DNA of 64,000 bases. Origin: Muricea muricata. Taxonomy: Eukaryota; Cnidaria; Anthozoa; Malacalcyonacea; Plexauridae. Under the pieces are notes generated by a model, which searched no databases, had not been told where the DNA came from, and worked only from the letters and a program-made list of their open reading frames with translations. Within the stretch, counting starts at the first letter, position 1; every line of letters begins with the position of its first letter. A program made the translations under genes and the position numbers. This document shows, piece by piece, positions 40,108-53,100 of the stretch. The DNA lies in NCBI GenBank assembly GCA_963855995.1, contig OY979718.1, positions 48,891,559 to 48,955,558 of the forward strand, read 5' to 3'.

Positions 40108-40794
40108 TGACTTTTAATTTAAAACATTATAAAGTCATGCAAATAACACTTGACTGGAGAAAAGAGCAGAACTTACGTCCCAATTGACACCTGACCTTCA
40201 TACTTTATATGCATCTAATATTGGATTATTGGATTAAAAGCCATGGGCCCCAGAAAAGTCGGAGTCGGCGTAAACGTGCGATTGATCAGTTGAACTGAAC
40301 CAGTACTAACTGCACATTCGTAAATCAGTTGAATTATTTCACATTTTTCGTTTGGACCATGACCGTGAGAACACTTTGTGATTGTGCAATATCTGACCGT
40401 CTGAAAAGCGGATATGGGCGGAGTTGAAGCAATTGAATTGTTTTGGCTAACTGTTGGGGTTCCTTGAAAAGTCAACATGGCAACCGCTATCTATGCTGCC
40501 AACAGTATGATAGCGTATCCTATGCAAACTGAGCTGTATTTAAAAACATTAATAGCGTAATTTATACTTAATTTATTTTGTGCCAAATGAAATCATAGTA
40601 AAGCTTAATCCAAGTATGTTTTTTCCTCATGTCTGTACAACTTGTTGCCCATGGCTCTAGCATGCGTGACAGATGCATGATGCTAAATGCTAACTAACTT
40701 AGGTTATCTGCTTATTCACGTTGCAAGTATATTGCCATAATCATGCATCGGGTTTTTTTCGCTATCATATAGCAGCAAAACTCGTGATCCTCAT
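40108..40794. other. intergenic, nothing firm
   Basis: An open minus-strand frame at 40215-40478 has no recognisable domain and no clear splice partner. No bounded repeat. Confidence 0.4.
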
Positions 40795-40978
40795 TAACCC
40801 TGGTTCACATTTGTGGTAAGAATTGGGGTGACTTCTTCTGGGCGATGTGACTGAGTAAATTCTATACCATTGCAAAAGTAATCGTATATTTGTCCTATAC
40901 TTTAACTTGTTCACACATCACATACGTGAGGAGAAAACGCCTGTTTCCTGCGATATGTGTGAGCCACTCTTGGGTAAA
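40795..40978. mobile_element. diverged copy of the 14066-14259 foldback
   Basis: Shares AACCCTGGTTCAC, AATTGGGGTGACTTCTTCT, AAATTCTATACCATTGCAAA and TGTCCTATACTTT with the copy at 14066; the right end is degraded. Confidence 0.8.
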
Positions 40979-41711
40979 CGAATGTGTATGGCAGAAGCAA
41001 TGGCATTTTGCTCATATCTCGATCATGGTAAATCCGCCGTCCTGTGAGTCGTTTCTTCAATTAGTGAGTTGTTATGTTTTCGCCGCTAAGCTGTGTCGTA
41101 GCCGCGAACACTATTTCATGTATGCTATAATTGTATTAATTAATATCATGATATGGTGATGTCAACGGATAAAGACCGCCACGTTTATGTACACTTGAGA
41201 AAACGGGAATAGGCGAGGTTTGTAAAACTATCCAGATTCCTTGTTTTTCGTCACAGCCTGACTCACGTATGAGAAATGTATATTCGAAGCATAATTTTGA
41301 CGCTATTTTCATGGTTCGATGGTGCAATATTCACATAAACACTATACTTAAGAAGTTACACGAGAAATTATTTGTATTTAAACCTTACTGGGGTAAAACT
41401 GACTTCACATAAACGTTTTCGAAGTACCGAATTTGCTTTAACCTTGACAATTTTTTCACATCGGAATCATGCTCGTTAGCTTAAGCGATAAAACTGATCC
41501 AATATAAAAACACCCCGGATTTGTAGCGAATCCGGAAAACATATAGATTTAATTAAATTGAATTGAAAACACTTCAAAGTTCCAGACTAAAGACATACTG
41601 AACGAAGTAGATGTGACGAGATGTCTTGGAGTGTGCTACCACAGGCGTCCCAATTCTCTGTGCAGTAACATACAGTTCAGAAATTACGGGAACCACTGAG
41701 TATTTTGATAA

Positions 41712-41822
41712 AATACAATACAACGGACACTCCGAAAATTGACGACATGATAAATTCTATTCATAAATTTTACATAAAATTTATCATGTTTTCAATTTTC
41801 GGAGTTTCCGTTGTATTGTATG
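41712..41822. repeat. 110-bp foldback
   Basis: AATACAATACAACGGACACT and CCGAAAATTG on the left mirror CAATTTTCGGAGTTTCCGTT on the right around ATGATAAATT / AATTTATCAT. Confidence 0.88.
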
Positions 41823-41898
41823 TAGAGCTCAGTGTGCACATAAACACTTCGTAAGTTCTTAAATATATTCAATCTATATTACGAACTTACGAATTAAG

Positions 41899-42045
41899 AA
41901 TTATTGCAATTGGATGAGGCTGAGCAGAATACTCAGAATTATTCAGACCGAGGTCAGCGTTATCTGCCGAAGCGAAGCTGAGGCAGATAACGCTGACTGA
42001 GGTCTGAATAATTCTGATATCCTGCGAAAGCCGAATTCAATAATT
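41899..42045. mobile_element. TTCGGCAGATAAC foldback (complete copy)
   Basis: Outer AATTATTGCAATTGG / CGAATTCAATAATT; inner AGAATTATTCAGACC and GTCAGCGTTATCTGCC mirrored around GAAGCGAAGCTGA. The same plan is seen at 45713-45860 and partly at 21789-21900. Confidence 0.85.
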
Positions 42046-44397
42046 CTTTTATTATTCATTCCCCACAAAAAATCGGCGATGCGAATACAAATAAAAAGCA
42101 AATAGTTTTTTAACTTTTGAAGTTCATGCGATATACAGCTGAAAAAAAATAAATGTCGTATTTGTCAAGTTCAAAATTTGACCTTTACAGATACGAGATT
42201 TATTATTTTATTTTGTCTGCGCTGAAATACGCATAATTATCTGTAGGCTCTTAACCAATGAGAATACAGGAATATAGTACAGTGAATAATAATTGTATTT
42301 ATGTGCGCACTGATCTCTATATATTACGGCATAGTGAATTGGGGGCGTCTGTGGCTGTACTCGTTTCTTGATCAGTTTGATTAAATTCGTGCTGTGAAAT
42401 ACGGCAAAACAGTCTCAAGCTCAGCTAACAAGGATTCTTTTGTTTCCATTGGGTGTCTTCTGTTGTATCCCTTTCCTCCTGCCTGACCAAAACATTTCAT
42501 CACGCACAAAACGAAATTGCATGGGGAACGTTATAGATACTTTTAGAAGGTTTTGACGTAACGCCGGACACATTTGGCGTCATGGTGGAGAGGTAGACGT
42601 TCTGGCAACAGTGCAACACTTCATTTGCTACTAAAAATAACGTCTAAAATTATTAATGCTTTTGAAACAAACGTGCTTTATACACTGTGCAACCTAACTA
42701 TTTTATAGTTTTCCATTTGAGCCGAAGATCAACTCCGCGATCTAACCGATCAACAGCGTTACGAAAGATAACTCATTGATTATATTAATTTAAACATATT
42801 ATTTATCTATTTATCACATCAGAGGAAGTTAATATATTTGACAAAATTAACTCGGTGGGGTTTGACAAGGCCGACGTTATTGCATTATGTCCGGAAAGTC
42901 ATTTATTATACATTGCAGTTGTTTTATGGGTTGTGATTAGTCAATTGCATTCAGTTAAATGCGACTATCGCGCAATCTGTAGACAACTCAGTTACTTTCT
43001 AGCAGATAACTAACATAACTTGATCAGTTATTGGCTAACTGATACTGTCAGTTATTGGCTAGCAGATAACGCAGTTGGCAATGATTGAGGTATTTCTGCT
43101 TGAAATGTGTAAAACAAAACCTCTCCTTCAGCCAGGTGATTAGGGATAAATAACTCTTACCTTGACATATTGATATTTTGCATATCACACTAGTAAACCG
43201 TCATCCAATAATAATTGTTTTAATACTACCATTGGCAATCTATACCGTGACAAGTGACTAATCAAACGTTTGATTAATGTTTACTTGCATGACGTTTGGG
43301 CGCGTAAACGTCATGTTTTGTAGTTACACGTTTTCTCTCTTGTTTTAACTGTTCAAGTCATTTAAAATGAATTGAACATTTTCAATGATGCTTCATAAGT
43401 CTTACAAAATCGAATTATTCTTGTAAATGTAAAATTATCCTAGACTATGTGCACATAAGGTAGTTTCCGAGCGTTTTTACAACAGTAAAAATAAAGACGA
43501 TTTGAACTATAGAATTCTGCTCGCATGAAGTTTTGAGTTTTTGTCCTTAGACGAGTTTTATCCTCGTTTCATTAAATTGTGTAAAGAAGTCGGGAGCTTT
43601 TGAAATAATTCGGGATGAAAACTCTCGGAAATGGCACCGTGTGCACCTAGCCCTAGTGTGCACGATTATATGTACATGTATATGTATGGTTTAAACAATC
43701 AATTATTGTGAAAAATCCCACGATTTGGAGAATTCTCGAATCGCCTTTGGAACTTGTTCGGAAGTGCTCGGAATATCTCGCGCACGATTTTACTGGTGCG
43801 TTTGTGCAATGAATAAACAATTCAACCATTTTTTCTCTACAGTCTTAAAATGGTTTTCACACACAGAAAATAAAAAGTGCCCGTATTCTACTTTTTCTCA
43901 AAATTTGGACGACAAAACTAATATTTTTTACTTGGCCTGAACATGAGAAGTCCACACTGTAACTTTTGCTGGGATGCCTTGAACTGTTCATGCAGACATG
44001 CATTCAGCTAGGCTCACTTTTCCAGGGAAACCTTGTATTATAGGTGGCTTTCAAGTAATGCTCCAAGACTTTAAAAAAAAGCACCTTGAGGGCAAGCTAT
44101 ATAAGACTATATATAATATTCAACAACTGATCATCAACATATAAACCGACAATATCATTTCCTGTTTTCATACGTACGGATGTGGCCAGAAATTTGAAAG
44201 AATGCTGGAGAAGTCGTGAAAATAGAACGTCAATATCAATAATAAACCACAGTGACGTAGACAGCATTTGGGTGACAAAAAATTTGTGGTAAAAATCTTT
44301 GTCCAAAAAACCATCGTATAGCTACTATTGAAGTTAGCTAATTTATTTTGAAGTTTTTCTAAAGGTGGATTTTAAAATGAATATCATTTTTTGGCAG
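42046..44397. other. intergenic, nothing recognised
   Basis: About 2.3 kb with no supportable exon. A CAGTTATTGGCTA / TAGCAGATAAC direct repeat occurs at 43003-43070. Confidence 0.4.
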
Positions 44398-44436
44398 GAC
44401 ACGAAGATGGATGAGCTGTCCCAATTATATAGGATG
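44398..44436 (+). CDS. candidate 39-bp internal exon (tentative)
   Basis: Acceptor TTTTTTGGCAG and donor GTAAGA flank DTKMDELSQLYRM. Splice sites look good but no neighbouring exon was found. Confidence 0.2.
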
Positions 44437-44516
44437 GTAAGAGATTTCTTTTAAAAAAATTGCTTAAAATCAAATTTTTTGTTGAATATTCCATGTTTGA
44501 CCTCTGATTCTACTAA

Positions 44517-44553
44517 AACAATTAGATTACTTGCTCTCGTAATCTAATTGTTA
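44517..44553. repeat. short hairpin
   Basis: ACAATTAGATTACTTGCTC mirrored by the following AATCTAATTGTT with a TCG loop. Confidence 0.85.
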
Positions 44554-44599
44554 ACTAGTAGAGGACCCGATCAGATTACAGAATACTCAATACCGTTGG

Positions 44600-45390
44600 C
44601 AGTCTGGCAGTATAATAATTAACAATTGGCAGTAAAATAATTAACAATTATTCGCCGAAGGCGAACTGATTATTTGTAAATATTTACCATAATCACTGAG
44701 CCTGAGGCGAATAATTGTTTTAGTATAATTTCTTTAGTAAAATTTACGTGCATAAAATGCACTGTCGTCTTTTATGAATACAGTTTACTTCTGAAAATTC
44801 CTAAGTAAAGACTAAAGTTTACTTGTAATTTTTGAATAGTGAAAAAGTACTTAATAAGGTATTTGCAGACGATCTATTACCTTAAGACTGTTTAACATTT
44901 AACAATTATTTGACGAAGGCGAGGTGATTATCGGGGAATATTCACCGAGACGAAGTCGAGGTGAATATTTCCCGAAAATCACCGAGCCTGAGGCGAATAA
45001 CTGTTTTAGTATTTTTACACAAGTTATTATAATTTTGTTTATTTCTTTGTCCGTAACTTGTACAAAACGACGGCTAATTGCCATTTTTTAATCTTGTTTT
45101 TACTGTTATATTCACCTGTAGGTGAATATAAAGGAACGTCACGTCATATTGGACAAATCACAACGTCGGATTTCTTATGTTCACTTGTGTAAAAATACTA
45201 ACAAAGTTTATTTGTATTCTTTGGGTTTATAATAATGCAATTTTTCTCCATTTGCTAATTTTGGCAAAAGTATAATACATCAAAACGACTTTCATTGGCG
45301 GCCATTTTAAAAAAATGCCAACTAGCAAATAATGGTTCATATTTACTTATCAGGCAACCAATCAAGATGCTTGGAAACCATTATTTACTA
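44600..45390. mobile_element. GGTGAATATTCACC family, composite copy
   Basis: Two palindromic modules (44635-44720 and 44900-45003) with TTCGCCGAAGGCGA or GACGAAGTCGAGG loops flank the shared blocks GAATACAGTTTACTTC, GACGATCTATTACCTTAAG. Further on are GGCGGCCATTTTAAAAAAAT and GCCAACTAGCAAATAATGG. It looks like one copy inserted next to or inside another. Confidence 0.78.
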
Positions 45391-45712
45391 AAGAAAATAT
45401 ACTAATTCCTATTATTATTTATTGAAAATATTTCAGGAGTTTTGATTGGTTAAGAACTAAAGGAGAAATCGTCATATCCGCTTGGTAGTTGCCCAAATTT
45501 GGGGTTGAAAATATATATACGACGTTAGGACTTACTGTATTTCGTCGTATATTGATTGACCTTGTAATCTGACAATTGTTTTAAGAATATTTTTTTCGTA
45601 GTAATGATTAGCTTATTAAAGTTTCCGAACAATTTCATGCTGTTTCATTATTAGCAGCTTGTGTTTTCTTACTTACAAAGCAAGCGTTTAAAATATTTTT
45701 AAAAAAATAATA

Positions 45713-45860
45713 AAACAATTATTGCATTCGGTTCTTGCAGGATATGAGGAATTATTAAGGCCTCGGTTTGTGTTATCTGCCTCTGCCTTCGGCAGATAAC
45801 ACAAACCTCTGCTTTAATAATTCCTCATATCATGCAAAAACCGAATTCAATAATTGTTTA
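45713..45860. mobile_element. TTCGGCAGATAAC foldback (second complete copy)
   Basis: AAACAATTATTGCATTCGGT and its mirror ACCGAATTCAATAATTGTTT enclose GGATATGAGGAATTATTAA, then GGTTTGTGTTATCTGCC mirrored around TCTGCCTTC. Confidence 0.88.
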
Positions 45861-46778
45861 TTGTTATATAGCTAGTGCTGAAACCAAATGTGATTGGCTG
45901 ATTCGTGATCACGTGGCTTCAGATAAATGCAATGTATCCCTAGGGAAATAAGTGAAAAATCATTGACTGGCTACGTACATAAATTTTTAAAGTTTGTGTT
46001 GAAATAAAGAATGTAAAAGACAAGAAAATACACAACAAGCAACAGGATATGCTGCTGCAACAGCTTAAGTAAGTTTCTTTTGATTTTAAACTCGTTTACA
46101 CTATAGATTTTTTACTTTTTGGCATGAAATACAATTGAAAGAGAACAAAGAAAGTGAAAACAGAGGTGAGTGAACGGAAATGAGTGAACAAGACAATACA
46201 AAAAAACCTTGAATAGGCTACAGTTTATTAGCAGTTTGTTCAGCGTTTTAACGGGTAGGATTAATCGAAAACATCAAGAGTGCGCAATAAAACAAAATGT
46301 ATAGTACTACTTTAAGCATCTACTTGTTGTTTTAACATCTGGATTATTTACATGGCCATCCTGCTTAAAATAAAATATTCCACTCTGCTGTGCAGTATCT
46401 TTGTGTATAGCATAGGTAAATCTAGCACAGTAAACAAAATGCATACACATTTTAAGCTTTACCAAAAAACAAATTCGGTTTTATTAGCATAGATATAAAG
46501 GCCGGCAGTATTTATGAACTTATTTTGAGCTAGCTATTTCTTTTTCTTGACTAAACTGCGCTTATTAGGCTACCTAGCATTAATACTTTTGTCCTCGTAA
46601 TAGTATATTTTAGCCATAGCTATTTCTATATTCATTCCGTGATGCTTTGAGAGTCAGGTTGACATTAAATGGAAGATGTTAAGACATGGATCTCCTTACA
46701 CTATCAGTTTTACACGGTACATAATATTTACATTGTCAGCCGTGTTATAGGCATATAATATAATACAAGTACAGTAAA
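45861..46778. other. 3' flank of the kinesin gene
   Basis: Downstream of the kinesin stop in gene sense. A minus-strand AATAAA lies near 46221, rather distant. A plus-strand stretch ending CTGCTGCAACAGCTTAA-GTAAGT near 46068 looks like a donor site but has no partner. Confidence 0.4.
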
Positions 46779-47143
46779 TTATGTGCTAACTTCTTTTGGG
46801 GGGTGCACGTTTTCGTCGTTGTTTGAAGACGTTGGTTTTACAAGATAATTACTTTGTAACTTCAAATGAGAAGTTGACTTTTGAAGGCTTTTCATGGGAG
46901 CTACAAAGAGTTTGTTTGGCGTCAAAATGTTTGCGCTTTTACTGGTGTTAAGAAGCTTTTTCTTGCTGTGCGTATGGTATTTGGATGATCGCCGTCTGGA
47001 GTGTTTTACACCAACAGTTTTTGTTGGTTTAATAAAATTGGCAGGGGAACCGCTTTTCTTGGGTTTTTGCAACGGACTTTTTAACGTACGTGGTGACGCT
47101 TCTGGTGTAGAAAGTTCATCAACTACTGCTGCAGCGAGAAGAA
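46779..47143 (-). CDS. kinesin last exon, C-terminal tail
   Basis: About 120 codons to TAA at 46779. Ser/Pro/Lys-rich ([49 protein letters not shown]). Several SP and TP sites, plus basic clusters, are consistent with cell-cycle kinase control of chromosome binding, as known for KIF4. Acceptor ACTTATTTCAG. Confidence 0.85.
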
Positions 47144-50100
47144 CTGAAATAAGTGAAAACTCATATATAAGCCTTGGTACAGCAAAGCAAATGAACAGTA
47201 TGGGGCAACTTAGCAAAGCAACGTATACGTGCCAACTATTTTATGTTTATGCAGTTTACTGGCCGCGACCAGCCAGGCCAACCTTCTTTTTGACAGGCAA
47301 CGCAATTGGAGGGATCCTGCTGAAGACGCTTATGAAGGTATATTGGAATGCTTATAAAGCTATATAAATTCAAGGAAAGTTTAAGTTTTATTTTAGGAGT
47401 TATATATGAAAATAAAAAATGAGCTATTTCCTATTCTTGGGTTTCTGCACCAGGGCATTTTGCAGTAAATCAGCGTGGGGGTCAGCCCAAAATGTGTTGA
47501 TGATTATACTGTACTGGAGTGAACAAATCTCACAAAATTGCACATATTTGCTGCCAAACAAAAGAGCAACACATACAGTGAAAAATTATTTCCCTCCAAT
47601 GACTGTGTATCGATTAGGAGTTGACCCCAGTGAAATTTATGACGTCACGTGAAACCCAAGAATACGCTAAGACAGTAATGCTCGCAAGAGAAACAGGTGT
47701 AATATCAAGAGACATGGTGGCGTAAAATAGGCGTAATATTATACGAAGTCTGAATTGACTGGCTAGGATAATTGGCATAACATGCGCAATGCACGCGGAT
47801 CACACTCTTCATGCACTTGTGGAATGGACCGACTGTCCATTGCGTACCTGGCACGAATGCTAATAACAAAAATTCCAACAATAGCCACGACTTTACCCAC
47901 CTTTACCAGGCGAATCTGTTACATTTGACATCTAAAAAGTTTATTAAAAAAGTGAGTAACTACATTTTCCAGCATGAGAGTGAATACACATAAGTTATAA
48001 TGTATTAAATTCTGACGAGAAAAACAAATACACGTGTGTTTTTAACAACTTCTACCTTCGCACTAGAAAATTTTTGCAAATTGTACTCGAAACCATAAGG
48101 TTAGTGCAGAGTTGTAGACCATATTGTGTTCGCATGATGCAAACGAGAAGTCAGATAACAATGTCAAGGGTAGAGTTTTGTCAAGTTTGAAATAACTCGT
48201 TGATAGATTACGTCAGATTGAAGTACGTACTTTTTTATCAGTGGCAACTCCATTTCCGTAATTTTATAGTTTGTTAACCGCCTTAACAACGGCTGAAATT
48301 AGTATCGGCACGGCGAGTAGGGCTAATTTTTATATGGCTATGGGTGTTTTACCGTAACCTAAAACTCGTATCTTGCGCTTATTTGTAAAACATTGTTTTC
48401 AACATTCGAAAATAATATTGATATCTTCGCGTCAGTGTAATATTTTCTCTATATTCGCCCTAATTGGTACATTTAAGGTAATTTTACTAGAAAGAAAATT
48501 GATGAAACACAAACCATTGTTTTGTTTTTACACGCACTGCTATTACATCTGCACGTTGAGGTTTTGCAATGGCGCCCTGCAGACTTGCATCTACATCTTC
48601 TGCTACTACAGTCGCCCTTGCATGCACACGACTACAGCAAAAACACACAAAGATATCAAAGGTTAATTAAAACACCATGTATATCTGACCGATACAGACT
48701 GGTCATTTCCTCCCAGTATACGTGGACTCAAATTTTCCAGCGGGCTTCTTGAAAAAATGGAAAAATTAATTTTGCGTTTCACAAGCTGTTCATATTTTGT
48801 ATGCCCGCACAAAATAGCAAAATTACTAGGGTGATTTGAAATTTACGAGTGCATGCAAATATGTCATGCTCTGAAACCCTTTCGCATAATACACAACATC
48901 AAGATGGTGAGCGTGATAAGACACTGGATTTATGTTTCCATATCAATTCCAGTGCCTCAATAATGACAGAAAATTCAAACACACAAAAAATATTCACAGG
49001 TAGATCACTATTGATATGCTATAGGCAGTCGTAAGTCGTTAAGTTGTAATTTGACAAGCTAACAGTACAACAACGCAGGTTATGTATAAACCTTGACGGG
49101 ACGACAACTTAATAAAATTCAAAATAAAACATATTTCTTAGAAATACTATTGTAAACTCAATGCTCCTGTCTGACGATGGTTTGAAATAAAGCCGAAATA
49201 TTACGGTTTTAATGGTTTCCTGTTCTAACCTCGAGTATTTCCAAGTAGAGTAGACTTTCCATGGTGTATCTCTTCTCAATATGTTTTATTTTTCTCAATA
49301 TGTTTTATGTTTATTTCAAATGATATCCCTGTGTATTAGTACGAAATTAGTACTTACAAACAATGAACTTTGAGTGGTTTTCCTTGTCAGTGTAGGTGCC
49401 AGTGAAGATTTCTTTTTTCTTTTCTTTACCGGTGTCTCAAACTCGCCGTCGGTCGATGGCACGTAATCATGATCGCTTTGGTTTTCCAGCTGAGGTGATT
49501 CCAATTCAATATCGCTCAAATCAACTATCTGCAAATAAAAACAAAATTTATACTTCATTCAGCATGTTGCTTATTATTTTAGAATCCATGTATGCCCGGG
49601 TTTCTTTTAGACTGTCGTATTTTTAATTCGCCAGCAAGGAACGTGAATGCGGGCTGTCATTGGGGTTCTTAAGTAGTTCACGAACTTAAAACTAATTTAA
49701 CTTTCCATAAAAACGAAATTGATCAACCAACAAAATCCTGCATATATGCACATGCTCAAGGAGCTTGAAAAGAATTTATTGCTTGACGTCAAATTCTTCT
49801 TTTCGAACACCGCGGTCAAACGTCTGCGCATGTGCAAGCCATCGCAAGCTATTATGCTGCCAGCTGAAAAGACTAGGAAAGAGTGGTATTGATCAGACCC
49901 TAGCAGAGAATTAAGAAAGTTACAAAAGGGCAAACTCAGCATAACTTTGTCTTGACTAAAGAGGTGAAATTCCTATCAATTCAGTTGTTTTCTTATACTG
50001 GTCAGTTTTCTGCTAAAACGGGCTGAAAGGAGTTATGAAGCAGAGAGCTATCTCGGAGAGTTACGACTTTGCAAAATTACATCGAAACCACGCCGCAGAA

Positions 50101-53100
50101 GAAAACCTTCAGTAAACATGACACGAAGTGCACTCAGACACGAGATACTACCATAGGCTCCGCGACGCGTTTCAGGTCGCGGTGCTAAAACCCACATCCA
50201 CTCTCCTCCGCAGGCTTTTTTTATTTCTTAAGCTAGTGTCTTTTCATTAGTTTTACATGACGTGACCCATATCCATACACACCTCAGGTTGAGGAGTCGA
50301 CTTTTTAGACTTCTTGACATTTGTTTCAGGTGATAAGACACGAGTAAATGCTTCTAGACGCTAAATTTGAAAGCACAAATTAAAATAATAATAATAATGC
50401 GACAAGACTAAAACATGTTACAATGTCCTTTCAATTGTACCAAAATAAAAGTGTTATTTATATACACAACTTAAAAAATATTATATACAATTAGAAACGT
50501 GCATTTATATTTCACAGGTATAATATACAGTACGAACCATGGTATTAGTTTTATAAGATATTTATGCAGTACGTATTCAAAATGAGCAATGTTGTTCATT
50601 AAAACTTACGAACATTAAGACAAAGTTGTGAGAAGATCTTTGCGATGTTGCTATTTGATGCTAGTCACATGACCGAAAAATTATGGGGCTGTTCCATTTT
50701 TAAGGTGGACGCTAATAGTTTTAAAAATATTATGGCACGATAGGACGTCTTAAAAAGTAATTAGAAGGGAAAACGACATTTTTTATCAAAAAATAGCAAA
50801 CGTAACAACAGGAGAATGCTTTAATTATATAAATAAAGGAACTTGGTGTCATAGTTGGAAGATTTTTCAAAGAATCCGTGGAACGGAAGAAAAGTGGGAT
50901 TCTAGACTTCTGAAATCGATAAGAATGGGAGGTAATAGACGTTTGAAGGAAAACTGGTCGTAAATTACCATGATCAACGTGTTTCAACATAATTAAAAAA
51001 GTTTGCTGTGCTATACAGGGTGTATAAAAAAAAACGGAGCCCATCTTTTGTGTCTAATTATTTCTAAATTACTGAAGCTTATAGTACAATTTTGGGCTTG
51101 TTTTAAACCACGTTCTTTTCTCTTTCGAACAAGCCGTAATTCGTATTTTTACTCCCTGTAACGTATGTGCTATGACAAATTTAGTAAAAGCTATCGATTT
51201 GAGATGCCCTCCAATTATGCAAATTCAATAAAAAAATACGAATTACGGCTTGTTCGAAAGAGAAAAGAACGTGGTTTAAAACAAGTCCAAAATTGTGCTA
51301 TAAGCTTCAGTAATTTAGAAATAATTTGACACAAAAGATGGGCTCCGTTTTTTTTGATACACCCTGTATATCTTCATATTTTTAAAACTAATAACGCGGT
51401 CCACCTCAAATACGGAACAAGAATTCCTTGCCCGTTTAGAAAACAGTTTTTGGTGTGGCGCTATAATGTACCATCTTACTAAATACATTCCTGTTGGGCA
51501 GGTTACCCAGCCGACCGACAAATACGCAATGAAGATGACCAGATTCGCCGCAATGATGTTCCCAGGGACATGAAGAAGCCTCAACGTGTAGAACTGTAAA
51601 ACTCACCTGGCGAAGACTTGTATTCTCCATTTCTGTTTCTTCTAATTTTCTCAGATTTTCTCTCTAAATAAACACTTTGGTTATTAAAAATCATGTCCAA
51701 GTAGATAGAACATTCAAAATTTCGACTTCAGCCAATCGCAGTCATTGCAATGATCGAAACAAATGCAAAACTTACCTGTTCCTCATTTACCGCCTTCTCT
51801 CTTTCCAACTCCGTTAGTAGCTTCCCAATCTATTTAACAAAGAAATTGTTATGTGATGATACGTCTGTCTAAGTATAAACACAAGATGTTTTGACGGACA
51901 ATCCGTCTGCTTGCCCACATTTATACCCAGACGTATTGTCAGACGAACTGTCTTTTCTTTGCCCAAGTTCGTCCAGACGGATCATCCGTCTCATGATCCG
52001 TCTTAACGGATCATCATCCGTCTCTAGTATAAATCTGGCGATTGTTCAAAGCTTATCCAAGCTCTTTGTAGTAGTGATTTGCTTTAAAAGGAAGTAATAC
52101 TATTCAAATATCATGCACTTAAGTAGTGATTTGCTCACTGAGAAGATCAATTGACAATTGTTTTTTGGTCATCTTTTTAACTGCAGAATGATTTTATTTT
52201 TTTAGAATTTCAGAATGTGTTCTTTTACTTGCGTGTTCGTGTGCAGGGGGGGGGGGCTGCTGTAATTCTAAGAAGATTCTTTTCCTTCGCGAGGATCTAA
52301 ACCGGTGAGTCACCTTCGATATGTGTGTGCTTGTTTGTTTGTGTGTGTGTGCATGTGTGTGTATTCCTGTAATAAAAAATACTATACGTGCATGTTTTGT
52401 CTAGTACTTTTCACGATGAAAATTTCGCAAAATTTTTAGGAAATGGGCTACTATCGTCTTTAATAATAGAATGTCGAAATTAAGCAGACAAGACAACACA
52501 TTTAAATTCTCTACCTTTTCTTGGTTTCTTTTTTGAGAAAGCAAACTTTCTTCTTCTTTTTGCCCACGTAGTACAGACAGCTTATGTTCATAATCATGCC
52601 TTAATTTCTAAAAAATACAGCTGCGGTTAACACAGTTGTTATAACAAAATTCCCATTCGTCGAAATCGATGTGTCATTCAATCAAATCAGCAATATTAGA
52701 ATCAAGCAGTGTCGAAAGGAAAGGGGTCTGTAGTTTTACGTATGGTATCTGATTTGATCGACGGACACATCGATTTACACCAATAGGGTACTTCTTCCAC
52801 AGACTTTTCGGTGCGGATGGATGCAATTTGCGGGTGTGAAGTTCGAGGCGACCCGCAAACTTTTTCCTCGCCTACAACAAGCGCCAACCCTTATATTTTC
52901 AGCCTGCCTTTACACGTAGAACGTCTGCGGATGAGGTAGATCAATGGGAATTTTGGGTTGTGTGGGATGGAATTGAGAATAGCTATATAGTCGTGGGCAT
53001 TCTATAACGTGTTGATAGTCACTATAGTTTCCAAAATACTGAATTTCCAGTCGACGGACGGAATTGATTACATGAAAGTAATTACCTCGAGTTCTGAACC

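Noticed and set aside
40215..40478. Minus-strand frame of 87 codons
   Set aside because: No domain, no clear splice sites or partner exon.
46894..47367. Plus-strand frame of 157 codons
   Set aside because: Antisense to the last kinesin exon, whose frame and splice phase are well supported.
49697..49942. Minus-strand frame that vaguely suggested a transposase fragment
   Set aside because: No catalytic motif could be named and it lies in a kinesin intron without element ends.
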